DNA from: a bacterium
GTDB lineage: Bacteria > Electryoneota > Electryoneia > Electryoneales > Electryoneaceae
Reading direction: 5' to 3'
Assembly: GCA_020444425.1 (NCBI GenBank)
Contig: JAHLLB010000014.1
Location: forward strand, 1 to 64,000
Length of the DNA stretch: 64,000 bases
Part shown: positions 63,568 to 64,000 of the stretch, one piece after another
How positions within the stretch are numbered: the stretch's first letter is position 1
Layout: the number at the start of each line of letters is the position of its first letter
Translations under genes and position numbers: made by a program
The notes under the pieces: generated by a model
Databases searched by the model: none
What the model was told of the DNA's origin: nothing
What the model saw: the letters and a program-made list of their open reading frames with translations, nothing else

Positions 63568-64000
63568 ATGGCCGAAGCCATCCTGCTCACTCTACTCGGA
63601 CTGATCCTGCTGCTCGCGGGAGCGGAACTGGTCGTGCGTGGCGCGATCAAGACCGCCGAACTGTTGCGCGCACCCGCGATCCTGGTCGGATTGACGCTCG
63701 TCGCGTGGGGCACCAGCGCCCCGGAAATCGCGGTCAGTGTCACCGCCGCTGCGAACAACTTCCCCGAGGTCGCGGTGGGGAATATCATCGGCAGCAACAT
63801 CCTCAACATCCTGCTGATCCTCGGGCTGGGCGCCATGATTCTGCCACTTTCGGTCAATGAACAGTTCGTCCGTCGCGACATCCCGGTCCTGCTCGTGGCC
63901 ACCGCTGCCGCGTGGTTTCTGCTCAGTGACGGTTCCCTCAGCACCACCGACGGCTTCATCCTGCTGATCGGCCTGATCGCCTACACCGGATCGCTGTACC
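63568..64000 (+). CDS. Calcium/sodium antiporter (CaCA family), 3' end cut by the window
   Basis: The first 144 codons are present, without a stop before the window edge. The reading MAEAILLTLLGLILLLAGAE is the first membrane helix; the alpha-1 repeat GLTLVAWGTSAPEIAVSVTA and GNIIGSNILNILLILGLG carry the conserved G-T-S-x-P-E and G-S-N-x-x-N cation-binding motifs of YrbG-like Ca2+/Na+ exchangers. A full protein of this type has about 310-320 residues with a second alpha repeat, which would lie beyond 64000. Confidence 0.92.
   Translation, partial: MAEAILLTLLGLILLLAGAELVVRGAIKTAELLRAPAILVGLTLVAWGTSAPEIAVSVTAAANNFPEVAVGNIIGSNILNILLILGLGAMILPLSVNEQFVRRDIPVLLVATAAAWFLLSDGSLSTTDGFILLIGLIAYTGSLY

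Overview
The window looks like a piece of a chromosome from a Gram-negative, G+C-rich bacterium of the FCB superphylum (a Zixibacteria/KSB1/Marinimicrobia-like candidate lineage). This rests on four large exported proteins ending in the YPNPFNPT-type C-terminal sorting domain, FG-GAP and BNR-like surface proteins, a TonB-dependent receptor with an N-terminal carboxypeptidase-regulatory domain, Kdo synthesis genes (kdsA, kdsB), a four-gene succinate dehydrogenase and a heterodimeric methylmalonyl-CoA mutase. No rRNA, prophage or CRISPR array is visible. One tRNA with anticodon CAT is present.

Layout. 0-8 kb: a truncated exported protein, mutB/mutA, a CNMP-GAF histidine kinase and a CWC zinc-binding-like protein. 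8-13.4 kb: two exported proteins with sorting domains. 13.4-21.8 kb: a lipoprotein, two tandem phosphate acyltransferases (the second lacks catalytic motifs), a lamin-tail-like protein, a TonB-C protein, a leucine-degradation pair (methylglutaconyl-CoA hydratase and methylcrotonyl-CoA carboxylase beta) around an outer-membrane barrel gene, and a methyltransferase. 22-27 kb: two paralogous FG-GAP proteins. 26.9-28.6 kb: an A+T-rich island with two overlapping membrane-protein genes directly behind sdhB. 28.6-32.1 kb: sdhCDAB. 32.5-43 kb: a TPR protein, PhzF, bacterioferritin, tryptophanase, kdsB, pyrG, a REP-associated tyrosine transposase flanked by palindromes, and a folB-folK-deoxynucleoside kinase operon. 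43-50 kb: repeat-rich DNA, a beta-propeller protein, an SDR, and a metal-handling-like cluster (Cys-rich exported protein, TonB receptor with CxxC, dual-YHS protein). 50-57 kb: flippase, Rossmann protein, kdsA, trpB2 behind a Trp attenuator, a tRNA and a Fur/PerR regulator. 57-64 kb: Nudix hydrolase, M20 peptidase, alanine racemase, two Fe-S proteins and the start of a Ca2+/Na+ antiporter.

The most unusual content is repetitive and regulatory. (1) About nine copies of a 26-28 bp palindrome (GGGGACACTT...AAGTGTCCCC) are scattered between genes, and two of them flank the transposase gene, which looks like a REPtron. (2) A composite palindromic repeat found in two intergenic regions also sits in frame inside folK and adds about 79 residues. 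(3) A short leader peptide with Trp-Trp-Tyr-Trp, a strong terminator and an 8-base antiterminator pairing precede trpB2. (4) Seven intergenic tracts are built from different degenerate units that all have a period of exactly 7 bp, usually beside palindromic repeats.

Metabolically the genes point to aerobic or respiratory breakdown of amino acids (Leu, Trp, propionyl-CoA routes) feeding the TCA cycle through methylmalonyl-CoA mutase and succinate dehydrogenase. Family assignments were made by reading motifs, not by database searches.
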